Below, piece by piece: positions 1 to 10,197 of a stretch of DNA of 53,148 nt. Position numbers and translations under genes: made by a program. The notes beneath the pieces were generated by a model that saw only the letters and a program-made list of their open reading frames with translations, had not been told where the DNA came from and did not search any database. Numbering within the stretch: the stretch's first letter is position 1; each line of letters starts with the position of its first letter. The DNA is from a candidate division Zixibacteria bacterium RBG_16_53_22 (GTDB taxonomy: Bacteria > Zixibacteria > MSB-5A5 > UBA10806): the NCBI GenBank assembly GCA_001775395.1, contig MEWP01000126.1:6753-59900 (forward strand). The letters run 5' to 3'.

Positions 1-218
1 CGCAACAATTAAGGCTTTCCGATATTGCCATTTTGCAAATAATGTTGGTCATGATATCTGCATCCTTTCCTGTCGAGCGGTTAATGGTTGAAAAAGCAAA
101 GCGCTGTAGATTTACGCCAATATTATCAGGATTGTTTCATAAATATTCGTATCGGTCCCGCGTGTCAAGGGAAAAAATATGCCCCGCTCCGCCGGCATCG
201 AGCCGGCGCCGCGGTGTT

Positions 219-244
219 GGCGCCCCTTTTTGGTAAGGGGCGCC
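219..244. other. Perfect 10-bp inverted repeat (GGCGCCCCTT-TTTGGT-AAGGGGCGCC), stem-loop
   Basis: Read directly from sequence; lies upstream of the first supported CDS; no T-tract follows. Confidence 0.75.
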
Positions 245-337
245 TCGCGGGCGGCCGCAAACAGGCTTGACTAAATTATCTCTGATTATAATTTAGGGTC
301 GAACAGTCGATTTGTTATTGGAAGGAGTAGAGGCAAT

Positions 338-835
338 ATGAGAAAGAGAATCTTTGGATGTTTGTGGATCTTGACCCTGGCTATTTCCGTGAATGCCCAG
401 CAAAGCCTGACTCCTGGCGGACAACTGGCGGCCATGACCTGGCTGGAGGGTGAGTGGACAGGAATATTCGGGGAAAGTCCTTTTTGGGCGAGCTACTCGT
501 CGCCTCAGGGCGGGGCGATACTCTCGATCAGCAAGGATTTGACACCGGGCCGGGAACCGTGTTATATCGAATTCGAGCGTTTCTCGTATGATGATACCAG
601 CGTCTATCTGGTTCCCTATCCTGGCGGAGTGCCGCACTCGCTGAAATTCAGGTTGGTTGATTTTGATCCGATGTCGAAAAAGGCTACTTTTCGAAATGTC
701 GATAACGATTGGCCGACCGACCTCATTTACAAACGCGTCGACGGTGACAGCCTCATCATCACGCTTACCGGCCCCGGTGAGGAGGGCCGGCCACGGACAA
801 TCACCGCCCGATTGGGGCTGGTCAAGGGTAAATAG
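338..835 (+). CDS. Secreted DUF6265-like protein
   Basis: Signal-peptide-like N-terminus; MTWLEGEWTG...SPQGGAILSISK pattern; GGAAGGAG-like RBS upstream. Confidence 0.75.
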   Translation: MRKRIFGCLWILTLAISVNAQQSLTPGGQLAAMTWLEGEWTGIFGESPFWASYSSPQGGAILSISKDLTPGREPCYIEFERFSYDDTSVYLVPYPGGVPHSLKFRLVDFDPMSKKATFRNVDNDWPTDLIYKRVDGDSLIITLTGPGEEGRPRTITARLGLVKGK

Positions 836-847
836 TTTCGATATTTA

Positions 848-1546
848 ATGGGCTACTACACCCAAAAGCTCTCTGGCCGGCGTTTGATGGAATGCTATCG
901 TGTCGCCACGCCGCGCGTGAAACAGTATCTTGAATCGGAGATATCGCACGTCAAATACCGTCTGGGGCCCAACGCTACGGTTCTCGAGCTTGGTTGCGGC
1001 TACGGACGAGTGGCTTTTGAATTGGCCGGGGTTGCGCGCAAGGTGGTGGGTATAGATACCGCCGCGGAGAGCCTCAAGCTTGCTCGAGAGCTCGGCGCCG
1101 ACATGCCCAACTGCGAATTTATCGAAATGGACGCCGCCGATTTGAAGTTTCCCGATGGCGTATTCGATGTTGTGGTCTGCATCCAAAACGGAATTTGCGT
1201 ATTCGGTGTCGACCAGGCGCGACTTTTCGGGGAGGCTCTTCGAGTTGCCAGGCCCGGCGGCCGCGTTATCTTCTCGAGTTACTCGCCCCGTTTCTGGGAA
1301 CATCGATTGGAGTGGTTCACGATTCAAGCTGCGCGCGGTCTGGTGGGGGAGATCGATTACGAGTTGACCGGTGATAATGTCATCGTTTGCAGGGATGGTT
1401 TCAGGGCCGGGGCGATGGATGAGACGGATTTCCGAAAATTATGCGGCAGATGTGGAATTGAATCAGCGATAACCGAAATTGATAATTCCAGTATTTTCTG
1501 TGAGGTGATTAAAAATTGGAGCGCGAACTCGACACAGTTGCCATAA
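848..1546 (+). CDS. Class I SAM-dependent methyltransferase
   Basis: Motif I VLELGCGYGRVAFELA, followed by VVGIDTAAESLKLAREL and GVFDVVVCIQNGICV. Confidence 0.85.
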   Translation: MGYYTQKLSGRRLMECYRVATPRVKQYLESEISHVKYRLGPNATVLELGCGYGRVAFELAGVARKVVGIDTAAESLKLARELGADMPNCEFIEMDAADLKFPDGVFDVVVCIQNGICVFGVDQARLFGEALRVARPGGRVIFSSYSPRFWEHRLEWFTIQAARGLVGEIDYELTGDNVIVCRDGFRAGAMDETDFRKLCGRCGIESAITEIDNSSIFCEVIKNWSANSTQLP

Positions 1547-1552
1547 CTGCCT

Positions 1553-1921
1553 TTATGCTTCTGGCATTTTCTTGTTGTACCGCGGCTGGTAGAGCTCGAT
1601 AGCGAAATCGCCCGGAGCTTTGAAGTGGACTGCCCGTCCATACCCGACATCCTTGATCTCGTCCACGAATTCCACGCCCCGGCTCCGAAGCTCGGATACT
1701 GTTTTTTCGATATCGTCGCAAATGAATGAGATGTACGGCAAACCGGATGGTTGGTTGCTGGCTGGATCGTCGGGATGGCATCCCATCTCGGCCGGGGGCA
1801 GATCGAATATCAGCCACCCGCCACCCACGTCGACCCCAGGGAAGCCGAGCTTATCGCGAAGAAATGCCCGCATCTCTTCCGCCCGCGAGGTGAAAAACAT
1901 AGTGTGTACGCCAGTTATCAT
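1553..1921 (-). CDS. VOC (glyoxalase/bleomycin-resistance) family protein
   Basis: MITGVHTMFFTSRAEEMRAFLRDKLGFPGVDVGGGWLIF...FKAPGDFAIELYQP pattern. Confidence 0.85.
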   Translation of the reverse strand: MITGVHTMFFTSRAEEMRAFLRDKLGFPGVDVGGGWLIFDLPPAEMGCHPDDPASNQPSGLPYISFICDDIEKTVSELRSRGVEFVDEIKDVGYGRAVHFKAPGDFAIELYQPRYNKKMPEA

Positions 1922-1949
1922 TGTGCCCTCCTCGGTAGAAAATTAACGA

Positions 1950-3425
1950 TCATCCGTCTATTTCCTGCTTGGCTTGTCGGGCCAACCGCAGCAACTCCCA
2001 ATAGGGAGGCCGGTAGCCGGCCACCTCCTGGAATTGCCGAGCCAGAATAAGCATGCGCGCTTTTATCGCCGCATGCCTCTTGCTGAACCCCTTATTTTTC
2101 AGGGCAGCCTCTGCGCTCATACCCTCAGGGATCGGGCCGACCATCCCCAATCTGTTCAGGACCCAACTATAGACCTTGGCAATTCTGGCCATGGGCAGAA
2201 GATATATATTATATGTTAGCTTCTCCCCGCGGTCGGCGGCCTCGAGCATGGCATCGATCACCGCGTTATCGACATGGTCTTTCCAGAGCGTCTCGATATC
2301 GCGCCACTCGGCCACGACCGCGAGTTGCGGGTCGTATTCAAGATCCGACGGCGCTTCGGTTTCGAAATTTCGGACCCCGAACGCCGACAGCCACGCTACC
2401 GCCCCCGGCGACGAGATATGCGTTGCCTTGGTCCAGAGTCTCACGCCCGCCGTTCCGTATGGCTCGGATACGACCTCCGAGCAATATTTTTCCATGGCCT
2501 CGCCGGCATCCATCCTAAAATCGTACGGAATATGCCGGCTTTCGGCTTCATTGAGGGCAGATTGTGCCGCCCTGTGAGGCAGTGTCGGGTCGGTCACCAA
2601 CTGTTGCAAGTCGTGCCGGAGACGGAGAACCATCACTCGCAGCTTGGTGTCGCGCAGGTAATCCTCGGGCGAGCTTATGGTCACACCACGCTCGATATGC
2701 GATTCGATTATTTTGGCAAGATTGCTTTCAGGATCGACATAAACAAGCGCCGCGTGTGAGAAATTGCCCTGGAAGTTGTTGCCGCGCGCTATCAGGGCCG
2801 ATGTTGGCGCTCCCCCGCGCGAAATGAGTATGTCACCGCTATGGATACCTACCCCCAGGATCTTCGCCGATGCCGTCATGGACGGCTCATTGCGGCAGTA
2901 CAATAGAGGTGACAGGGAGTCCGAGCCGGCCTGTAACATGATCTCCTCGAGGGCTGCTCGGGTGCCATACATCAGCCGGTAAGCCGCAACCTGAGCCGGT
3001 CCCTGTCTCATATCCCAGTGGCAGGACTGTGATTTGACTTCGTTCCTGAGTCTCACCGCCAAAGCCTGAAAAGAACTCAGGTATTGGGGGCAGGCCGCGA
3101 TCATCACCGCCGATGAGAACATGCCATCCTCGAGCCGCAACAACAGAGACGATTCAGGCCCTATCGGTATGGCCGAGAGCGAATCGAGCAGGCGAAAATT
3201 GAGGTCTATGCTCAACCCGATCTGCGCTGCCAGGGATTCGCAGCCGAGCCTCTTAAATTCGAGAAAACGCTTTTCGAATTCCAGCCAGGTCTCGTCCTGA
3301 TTCCAGGCAAAAGGCGCTTTCTCCGAGCCCTTCGTCGCCGCCGGCTCGGGGCCGGGAATAAGCAGGATCAGGTAAATAGCCATAATCGCCGTGAAAGCGA
3401 TTATTGCCTTTTTGCGAATAGCCAT
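1950..3425 (-). CDS. YiiX/YebB-like permuted NlpC/P60-type cysteine hydrolase
   Basis: HSGDILISRGG...NFSHAALVYVD...YCSEVV motif order typical of YiiX-like enzymes; N-terminal TM segment. Confidence 0.7.
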   Translation of the reverse strand: MAIRKKAIIAFTAIMAIYLILLIPGPEPAATKGSEKAPFAWNQDETWLEFEKRFLEFKRLGCESLAAQIGLSIDLNFRLLDSLSAIPIGPESSLLLRLEDGMFSSAVMIAACPQYLSSFQALAVRLRNEVKSQSCHWDMRQGPAQVAAYRLMYGTRAALEEIMLQAGSDSLSPLLYCRNEPSMTASAKILGVGIHSGDILISRGGAPTSALIARGNNFQGNFSHAALVYVDPESNLAKIIESHIERGVTISSPEDYLRDTKLRVMVLRLRHDLQQLVTDPTLPHRAAQSALNEAESRHIPYDFRMDAGEAMEKYCSEVVSEPYGTAGVRLWTKATHISSPGAVAWLSAFGVRNFETEAPSDLEYDPQLAVVAEWRDIETLWKDHVDNAVIDAMLEAADRGEKLTYNIYLLPMARIAKVYSWVLNRLGMVGPIPEGMSAEAALKNKGFSKRHAAIKARMLILARQFQEVAGYRPPYWELLRLARQAKQEIDG

Positions 3426-3652
3426 CGGAAATCCAGTTTACAGTTTGGATATATGGCGCCAGGGTCATCCCGACTCCAACGCGCCTGCGAATTATGGTGT
3501 AATATACGAGGGAGATGTCATTTGTCAGCGTAGTTTTATAACCGACTGAATAATAAAGCCTATCCGCACGACTGAGACCCCGGGGTGCGCGCTCCCGCCG
3601 GATCGCCAGGGTGAAGACAGGCCCGACTAAATTTTACTTCACCAGGTTATCC

Positions 3653-5938
3653 CTATACCCTGAATAAAAATTGCAGCTTCATGAAAAAATGCCTCGACGT
3701 TTGCTCCCAGACCTTGCTGTTGTCGGCAGTTTCTGTCAATTGAGCGATCTCGTGCGTCGATCCCACATAGAACAAAGAGAATGGGCTCAGCCTGTAAGTC
3801 AGGAGCGGATCTATCTCCCAGCTGTTGTCGTAATCATCATACTGCGTAACCAGGCGGACCGAAAACTCCCTGTTGACCTGGCAGCGAATTCGAGTCCGGC
3901 CGATGGTCTGCTTGAAAAGTTCCGTGTCAGTGTCGACATTTGTGCTCTTGAGGTAATTCACCGTTGGCTCGATTATGATCCTGTCTATTGGCTTGAACTC
4001 AAATCCGGCATAAACCGAAATCTCATTTCCCTTCTCCAGGAGCCATCTGGCCACATTCGGCCCGTAGTGGGCATAGAATTCGAACCCGAGAGTGTGGTTG
4101 AGGCGTGTCCCGCCGAATAATTCTGCGGTCCAGAGCTTGTCGAACTCGATTCCGCCCCATTTCTCCTTCCCCCAGCGATAGGAGGCGCCGAAATTCGCCT
4201 GGGCGATCCTCATGGTGTTGTTGATTCCGACCATGTAATGCGTCCACTTCTTGATACCGTCGAAATTCCAGCGGTTGTCGAAATTCACCTGGGGCGTGAT
4301 ATATTCGAATATCCCCTTGGTTGGGAAGTAGTTGTATTCGCTGTAGATAAAGAAATTCCGGTAGTCGTTCCAGGGATCATACCCGGTTTCGGTTCTATAG
4401 GAAGGCGCCACGTGGTCGTAGTTGGCAGTGAAATTCCAGCCGCGAGCGCGCCGCCGAAACTGGGCGATGGTTGCATCGCCGGAGTACGATTCGCCGTCGA
4501 AAACGGCCGTATGCTTGTTATGATCGAATTCGACACTCTCGAGCCCGGCGCTCAGGGCACTATCATTCAATTCCCTGGTGTAGCTCATGACATATTGGCC
4601 TATGACACTGTACTTCTGCGATAACTTGATGTCGCCGTCGACTGCGACCACTGTTCCATAACCATCGCCGCCGCCCTCGAAACGCCTGTCTGTTACGATA
4701 AAACCCAACTGGTTGTTTTCGCCAAACGACTTTGTGCCTCGCAGAACATTGACCGCGCTCTTGCCGGTGTTCACAATTATGCCCCGCTCCTCCAGCGGTA
4801 TGATATAGGGCGTGTTTTCGTCATAGGCCGACATGAAGCCGAGGCTGTATCTATTGACTCGACCGGTCAGCTTGGCGGCTACCTGCGGGTCGTTTACGGT
4901 CCGGGTATAAAAGGAATTGAAGAGGGTTCGGAAAATGTCGCTTCCTTCCTGAAAAAACGGCCTCCGCTCGGGATACAGAAGAGAGATCGTAGAATTGACA
5001 TCGATCTGGGCGGCATCGGCCTCGATCTGGCTGAAATCAGGATTATATGTCGCCTCCAGGGTCATACCGGATGTCAACGGATACTTGCCGCCTAAAGAAA
5101 GCTCGGCCTTGGCATCCTCATTGTCGAACCGAGAGTGCGGGGAGGATAGATCAGAGAGGTGTCCTGCCTGCGTTCCCACCAGCGATGGCAGTATCTCGAG
5201 CCCCCTGCCGGGTTTCACATTCTTGATTCCGCTAACCGTCCCCCACTGACAAACCCAGCATTGGTCATCGTGATTGTAAGCCGCCCACGAATACTGTTTT
5301 TGGCTTTCGCGCGGGTGATCGCGCCAAAAATCCATTTTCCAGACTTGAGACTCCCTGTTGGGGAAACGCATGCTTGAAAACGGTATGGCCATCTCCACCT
5401 GGTATCCGGAATCGGTTATCATGGCGGCCGATTTCCATATCAGGTCGAATCCCGGATCATCGCCGGTGATACTCGACCAGAGATTGTCTTTCTGAATGCC
5501 GTAGGGATTGACGAAAAACTCGTAGGCCCAGGCGGCATTGCCATAGGTATCGATAAGCAATACCACGGCGTCGTCACCCTCGAATTGATCCCTCTGGGTC
5601 ATGGTGGCGCGGACCTTCGAGGGATCGTCGTGGCAATTGAAGGCGACATATAAGTAATCATCGTCGTATGTAACCGAAACCTCGGTACGCACGGGCGGCT
5701 GGAGATTTTTCCCCGGAAAGCGCTCGACGAAATTGTCCACCCTGCCGGCATGCTGCCAGCCGGAATCATTCAATTTTCCGTCGACCGCGATGGCGCTGTT
5801 GAGCCTCTGGATCTCGAGCGTGGGATTGAATACCGGGGCAAATTCATCTGCCCGCAGAGTGGCGGAGGATGCCAAGATGATAATTAGCCCCATAATTTCT
5901 ATAAATACCCGAATGTCGGGCAATAATATTCTTATCAT
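3653..5938 (-). CDS. DUF5916 / CBM9-like N-domain outer-membrane beta-barrel protein
   Basis: IAVDGKLNDSGWQHAGRVDNFVERFP...VSVTYDDDYLYVAFNCHD N-domain; C-terminal beta-barrel ending in F-RV. Start moved to internal ATG (MIRILLPD) preceded by GGGAG. Confidence 0.8.
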   Translation of the reverse strand: MIRILLPDIRVFIEIMGLIIILASSATLRADEFAPVFNPTLEIQRLNSAIAVDGKLNDSGWQHAGRVDNFVERFPGKNLQPPVRTEVSVTYDDDYLYVAFNCHDDPSKVRATMTQRDQFEGDDAVVLLIDTYGNAAWAYEFFVNPYGIQKDNLWSSITGDDPGFDLIWKSAAMITDSGYQVEMAIPFSSMRFPNRESQVWKMDFWRDHPRESQKQYSWAAYNHDDQCWVCQWGTVSGIKNVKPGRGLEILPSLVGTQAGHLSDLSSPHSRFDNEDAKAELSLGGKYPLTSGMTLEATYNPDFSQIEADAAQIDVNSTISLLYPERRPFFQEGSDIFRTLFNSFYTRTVNDPQVAAKLTGRVNRYSLGFMSAYDENTPYIIPLEERGIIVNTGKSAVNVLRGTKSFGENNQLGFIVTDRRFEGGGDGYGTVVAVDGDIKLSQKYSVIGQYVMSYTRELNDSALSAGLESVEFDHNKHTAVFDGESYSGDATIAQFRRRARGWNFTANYDHVAPSYRTETGYDPWNDYRNFFIYSEYNYFPTKGIFEYITPQVNFDNRWNFDGIKKWTHYMVGINNTMRIAQANFGASYRWGKEKWGGIEFDKLWTAELFGGTRLNHTLGFEFYAHYGPNVARWLLEKGNEISVYAGFEFKPIDRIIIEPTVNYLKSTNVDTDTELFKQTIGRTRIRCQVNREFSVRLVTQYDDYDNSWEIDPLLTYRLSPFSLFYVGSTHEIAQLTETADNSKVWEQTSRHFFMKLQFLFRV

Positions 5939-6120
5939 AACCTGCTCCCTGATAAAAACGGATCGGTTACAGGCCCGTTGGACAATAAGCATAGGGAACG
6001 TTCCCCTCTGCCCTATGACCACGCGGCCGCCAATGGAATCTTCCTCATTATGGCCGATCAGCTCTTGTTATGACTACGAAGCGGCGGCGAAAATGTTATC
6101 GAAATTTATGGCTAATGAAA

Positions 6121-6162
6121 TGCCATAAGATCGAGCGGGCATGAAAGCCGCTCGATATGGCA
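6121..6162. promoter_or_regulatory. Strong composite stem-loop in divergent intergenic region
   Basis: TGCCAT aag ATCGAGCGG gcatgaaag CCGCTCGAT ATGGCA: 9-bp perfect stem plus 6-bp outer stem. Confidence 0.7.
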
Positions 6163-6262
6163 CAATAACGGCATCGATAATGTATCATCGAGGATTTTAC
6201 TTGACACGATTGGACAATTTGATTAAGTTGCTGCATAAGGGTCTTGTAAATAGTTAAGGTCT

Positions 6263-6282
6263 TGATAGTCCACGGACTATCA
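6263..6282. promoter_or_regulatory. Perfect dyad TGATAGTCC-AC-GGACTATCA, candidate operator
   Basis: 20-bp palindrome ~55 bp upstream of the dockerin-type CDS. Confidence 0.55.
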
Positions 6283-6335
6283 CATTTTTAATAACTTACC
6301 AAGATAACTTCATTTAAACCTGGAATATCTGATTA

Positions 6336-7094
6336 ATGATAGGATCGCCCTCGCAAACGCCAAATTTACATAATCGAAACCTGACCGCCATCGACAGGTC
6401 TCTAAGCTTCAACGCCAATAATAATATTTTTCGATATATGGTCGCGGTGTCCATATTAGCGGTGTGTTTTATATTCGCCGCCAACGCAGTTGCGGCTGCC
6501 GACGAGCGCCGAAGTATGAAATTGTCATATGACGAGAATGCGGTTTTTGACCCCGGCGAGGTCGTTCTCCATTGGACGGCTCCGGGGGATGACAGCCTGA
6601 CAGGGAGGGCATCCGGTTATGATTTGCGGTATCGGCCCTATGCCGCCGGCCCCATCGACACCGATCAAGAATGGCAGTCGGCGATGCAGGCTCTGAGCGA
6701 ACCCGCACCGGCACTCCCCAATCAGCCGGATTCGGCGATTGTGCAAAATCTCGAATTCGGAGGCTCCTATTATTTCTGCCTGAAGGCTTACGATAACGTT
6801 TTTAATTACTCCGGCATGTCCAATTCGCCGTTCCTCGCAGCCGGCGACACCACCGGCTATGATTACGTGCCGGGCGACGCCAACGGCGACGGCAATGTCA
6901 CCGGCCTCGACGTTGTCTTTCTGGTCGCTTACTTCAAGGGGATCGGGCAACCGCCTTTGCCCTACCTGGCCGCGGACGCCAACGGCAATTGCATTGTCAA
7001 TGGCATCGACGTAACATACCTGGTCTACTATTTTAAAGGTTGGGGCGACCCGCCGGTCAGAGGAGAATGTATTGCCTTATCCGGCGCGGAATAG
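6336..7094 (+). CDS. Secreted protein with FN3-like domain and C-terminal dockerin type I-like repeat pair
   Basis: VVLHWTAPGDDSLTGRASGYDLRY FN3-like segment; GDANGDGNVTGLDVVFLVAYFKG and ADANGNCIVNGIDVTYLVYYFKG Ca-binding loops. Confidence 0.85.
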   Translation: MIGSPSQTPNLHNRNLTAIDRSLSFNANNNIFRYMVAVSILAVCFIFAANAVAAADERRSMKLSYDENAVFDPGEVVLHWTAPGDDSLTGRASGYDLRYRPYAAGPIDTDQEWQSAMQALSEPAPALPNQPDSAIVQNLEFGGSYYFCLKAYDNVFNYSGMSNSPFLAAGDTTGYDYVPGDANGDGNVTGLDVVFLVAYFKGIGQPPLPYLAADANGNCIVNGIDVTYLVYYFKGWGDPPVRGECIALSGAE

Positions 7095-7161
7095 GTCGGC
7101 GATCTACAGAGGCGTCATTTCGGGGGAGTAGGCGGATAAAGTATCCCGGCGCGGCCAGGCC

Positions 7162-7779
7162 TCACGTTGTCCTGACAAGGCATTCACCCTCTTCCACCAT
7201 GGCAGTATAACCCCCCACGATATAGCCGTCATTTTTCTCCAGCTTCGAAAGCATCTCCGCCATTTTCGTCGGGGTCATATATCGCATGTCGTACTCCTTG
7301 AATGGAAACAGGGGCGCCGTCTTCATGGCGCGGCGGTGCTTTTCCAAATACTCGTCCATGGTGCATATCACCCTGGCTGGATTTCCTGCGGCGACCGTGT
7401 TGGGCGGAATATCGCGCGATACCACCGAGTTCGCTCCGACAATTGATCGCGGGCCGATTTCGACCCCTGGCAGGATAATCGTACCGGTCCCGAAGTGGCA
7501 CGATTCGTGGATGACAACACGGCCGACACGGGTGGCGTCGAGAAATTCGTTCGGCATGGCATCATGGGCCAGGATAATGCAATATTCGCCGAATCCGCAG
7601 TTGTCCCCGATCGAGATCAAGAAGCAGTGCGACGTGTCGATCCAGGTCGACATCGGCAAGTTGACACCTTTCCCGAGATGCATTCCTGTTTTCCGAAGGT
7701 TCTCCCACCAGCGTACCTTGCGGGTGGTTTCTAACCTCCCCTTTATCTTGCTTGCCTGGTTTAAGAGAAAACCGATCAT
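7162..7779 (-). CDS. Left-handed beta-helix (hexapeptide repeat) acyltransferase
   Basis: HESCHFGTGTIILPGVEIGPRSIVGANSVVSRDIPPNTVAAGNPARVI hexapeptide pattern. Confidence 0.9.
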   Translation of the reverse strand: MIGFLLNQASKIKGRLETTRKVRWWENLRKTGMHLGKGVNLPMSTWIDTSHCFLISIGDNCGFGEYCIILAHDAMPNEFLDATRVGRVVIHESCHFGTGTIILPGVEIGPRSIVGANSVVSRDIPPNTVAAGNPARVICTMDEYLEKHRRAMKTAPLFPFKEYDMRYMTPTKMAEMLSKLEKNDGYIVGGYTAMVEEGECLVRTT

Positions 7780-7822
7780 CTGTTGATCCTCCTGATAGGG
7801 TAAATTTCTGGTAAGAGGACTG

Positions 7823-8698
7823 CTAATATGCAGCCATAAGCTTCAAACCGTCCTCGAATCCCGGGATCGGTTTTTGAAGTTTCGCGGCAGCCTTATCCAC
7901 CTTGAGCCCTCCCCGCAGGGGCCGCAGCGCCGTCTGGCCCAATTGGGCGGTGGTTATTGGTCTGATCAGGCTCTGGTCGAGGCCGAAGAACCTGGCGACG
8001 ATCATGGCAATGTCGTACCTCGAGAGGTAATCCTTGCCCGCTATATGCCAGATGCCACGCAGATCCATTATCGCTGCCTCAATCGATGCGTCCGCCAGGT
8101 GGCCGGCATGAACTGGATTGTTGAACTGGTCGGTGACAATATTCAGGCGCTTGCCTGCCCGAAGAGAATCTATCAACCACGTGACGAAATTAGGCCGCAC
8201 TGCGACGGCCGTTCCGAAAAGCACGTTGCTACGTATTACCAGCGCATTGACGCCGGAAGCCAGCAGTCTTTCCTCGGAAATCAACTTCGTCAATCCGTAA
8301 TATCCCACGGGACTGGTGGGGTCATCCTCGGCATATGGCCCATTATGACCGTCGAATACATAGTCGGTCGAATATTGAATGATCTTGCCTGTGGGAATAC
8401 TTAGCAAATCCTCGACCAGCCCCACATTCAGCCGTTTGGCTAAATCGCGATTCTTTTCACAGCCGTCGACATCGGTATAAGCCGCGCAATTAAATATCAA
8501 GTCCGGCTTCAGTTCGGCGGCAATCTCCTTTATCCGCCCCGGCGTTGAAAGGTCGGCGTTGATATATGATACGACCTGTTTATCTTCGAAAGGATTCGGG
8601 GCGATATCGACAACTGTGACTGAAAATTCCGCCGCCAGCCGGACCGAGATATGTTGACCCAAAAGCCCGGCAGCGCCGGTTACGAGCGCCTTCCTCAC
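7823..8698 (-). CDS. rfbD: dTDP-4-dehydrorhamnose reductase
   Basis: ALVTGAAGLLGQHI; STDYVFDG; YGLTKLISE; adjacent to rfbB. Confidence 0.9.
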   Translation of the reverse strand: MRKALVTGAAGLLGQHISVRLAAEFSVTVVDIAPNPFEDKQVVSYINADLSTPGRIKEIAAELKPDLIFNCAAYTDVDGCEKNRDLAKRLNVGLVEDLLSIPTGKIIQYSTDYVFDGHNGPYAEDDPTSPVGYYGLTKLISEERLLASGVNALVIRSNVLFGTAVAVRPNFVTWLIDSLRAGKRLNIVTDQFNNPVHAGHLADASIEAAIMDLRGIWHIAGKDYLSRYDIAMIVARFFGLDQSLIRPITTAQLGQTALRPLRGGLKVDKAAAKLQKPIPGFEDGLKLMAAY

Positions 8699-9705
8699 TT
8701 ACGATCCCGGTAATGAAGCTCATAGAACTTGAGATACTCGCCGCTGGTTATATCGTGCCACCATTTCTTGTTGGTGATATACCACTCGATGGTCTTTTTC
8801 AAGCCGGCTCGGAATTCCATCTCCGGTTGCCAGCCAAGCTCATTCTCTATCTTGCGGCAATCGAGGGCGTAGCGGCGGTCGTGGCCGGGGCGATCCTTGA
8901 CGAAATGAACCAGATGCTTCGATTTCCCGAGAGCTTCCAGCAGCTGGGTGGTGATCTCCAGGTTGGTCATCTGATTTTCGCCGCCGATGTTGTAGACCTC
9001 GCCCGCCCGGCCCGCCTCGAGGACTCGCACGATTCCCGCGCAATGGTCCCTGACATATAGCCAATCGCGCACATTGAGGCCGTCGCCGTAGACGGGCAGG
9101 GGTTCATCTCTTAACGCCTTGGTGATGAAGAACGGAATGAGCTTCTCGGGAAACTGATGCGGCCCGTAGTTGTTCCCCGCCCTGGTGATGATAATCGGCA
9201 TGCCGTAGGTTTTGAAGTAGGCCCGGCAAATGAGGTCGGCCGAGGCCTTGCTGGCCGCGTACGGTGAATTGGGGAAGAGGGCGTCGGTTTCCTGGAATAG
9301 CCCCTCGGGGCCGAGCGAACCGTACACTTCATCGGTGGAAACCTGCAGGAAACGTCCAACTCCGCCCTCGAGCGCATGATTGAGCAGGCACTGGGTGCCG
9401 ACCACGTTTGTCTTCACGAAGACGTCAGGTTGGTACAGCGAGCGATCGACGTGCGATTCGGCGGCGAAATTAACCACGTAATCGAAGCTCTCGCTGAATA
9501 TCGCCTTGACATCGGCAGGTTCGCTGATGTCGCCCCTGAAAAACATGTAGTTCTTGCATTTCGCGACCTTTTCCAGATTGGCTAAGTTGCCGGCATATGT
9601 CAGGGAGTCGAAGTTGACCACCTGCCATGTCGGCCGGTTCTCGATGATGAAGTGAATGAAATTTGAGCCGATAAAACCGGCCCCGCCAGTCACTAATATC
9701 CTCAT
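8695..9705 (-). CDS. rfbB: dTDP-glucose 4,6-dehydratase
   Basis: ILVTGGAGFIGSNFIHF; NFAAESHVDRS; STDEVYGSLG; YAASKASADL; NYGPHQFPEKLIP. Confidence 0.97.
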   Translation of the reverse strand: MRILVTGGAGFIGSNFIHFIIENRPTWQVVNFDSLTYAGNLANLEKVAKCKNYMFFRGDISEPADVKAIFSESFDYVVNFAAESHVDRSLYQPDVFVKTNVVGTQCLLNHALEGGVGRFLQVSTDEVYGSLGPEGLFQETDALFPNSPYAASKASADLICRAYFKTYGMPIIITRAGNNYGPHQFPEKLIPFFITKALRDEPLPVYGDGLNVRDWLYVRDHCAGIVRVLEAGRAGEVYNIGGENQMTNLEITTQLLEALGKSKHLVHFVKDRPGHDRRYALDCRKIENELGWQPEMEFRAGLKKTIEWYITNKKWWHDITSGEYLKFYELHYRDRK

Positions 9706-9717
9706 AACCTTCCCGGC

Positions 9718-10179
9718 CTAAAAATCCTTCCTGTCCCAGTTGTAGGGAATCTTGTCGGTGTGCGCCTCGAGCCGATACTCGTCGGGGTCGGAATAATTAT
9801 ACGGCTCGGTCGGGATATTTATCATGATCGACTCTTCAGTCGAGATGGCCTTGAATCCGTGATATACCAGGGGCGGTATCACGACCAGAAGTGGATTATG
9901 TTCCCCTGTAAAAAACTCATTCACCAGGCCGCTGGTGGGCGAATCCTGCCGGGAGTCGTACAGCACCAGCTTGGTCATACCCTTTATGCAGAAAAAATGG
10001 TCGGTCTGAATCTTATGGTAATGCCACCCCTTGACAACTCCCGGATAAGCGGTGGTGAAATAGACCTGACCGACCTTGGCAAAAATATCCCAATCGGAAC
10101 GCAGAATTTCCGCGAGGCGCCCGCGTTCGTCGGCGATTATTTTCAATTGCCTCGTCTTCACACCTTCTATTAGTTTCAT
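9718..10179 (-). CDS. rfbC: dTDP-4-dehydrorhamnose 3,5-epimerase-like (RmlC cupin)
   Basis: Short RmlC-like cupin, YPGVVKGWHYHKIQTDHFFCIKG; between rfbA and rfbB. Confidence 0.85.
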   Translation of the reverse strand: MKLIEGVKTRQLKIIADERGRLAEILRSDWDIFAKVGQVYFTTAYPGVVKGWHYHKIQTDHFFCIKGMTKLVLYDSRQDSPTSGLVNEFFTGEHNPLLVVIPPLVYHGFKAISTEESIMINIPTEPYNYSDPDEYRLEAHTDKIPYNWDRKDF

Positions 10180-10197
10180 AATTCCTGCGGTTTTAGG

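Noticed and set aside
33-270. Two overlapping short ORFs at the window start
   Set aside because: No RBS or domain, and they contain a strong hairpin; more likely intergenic.
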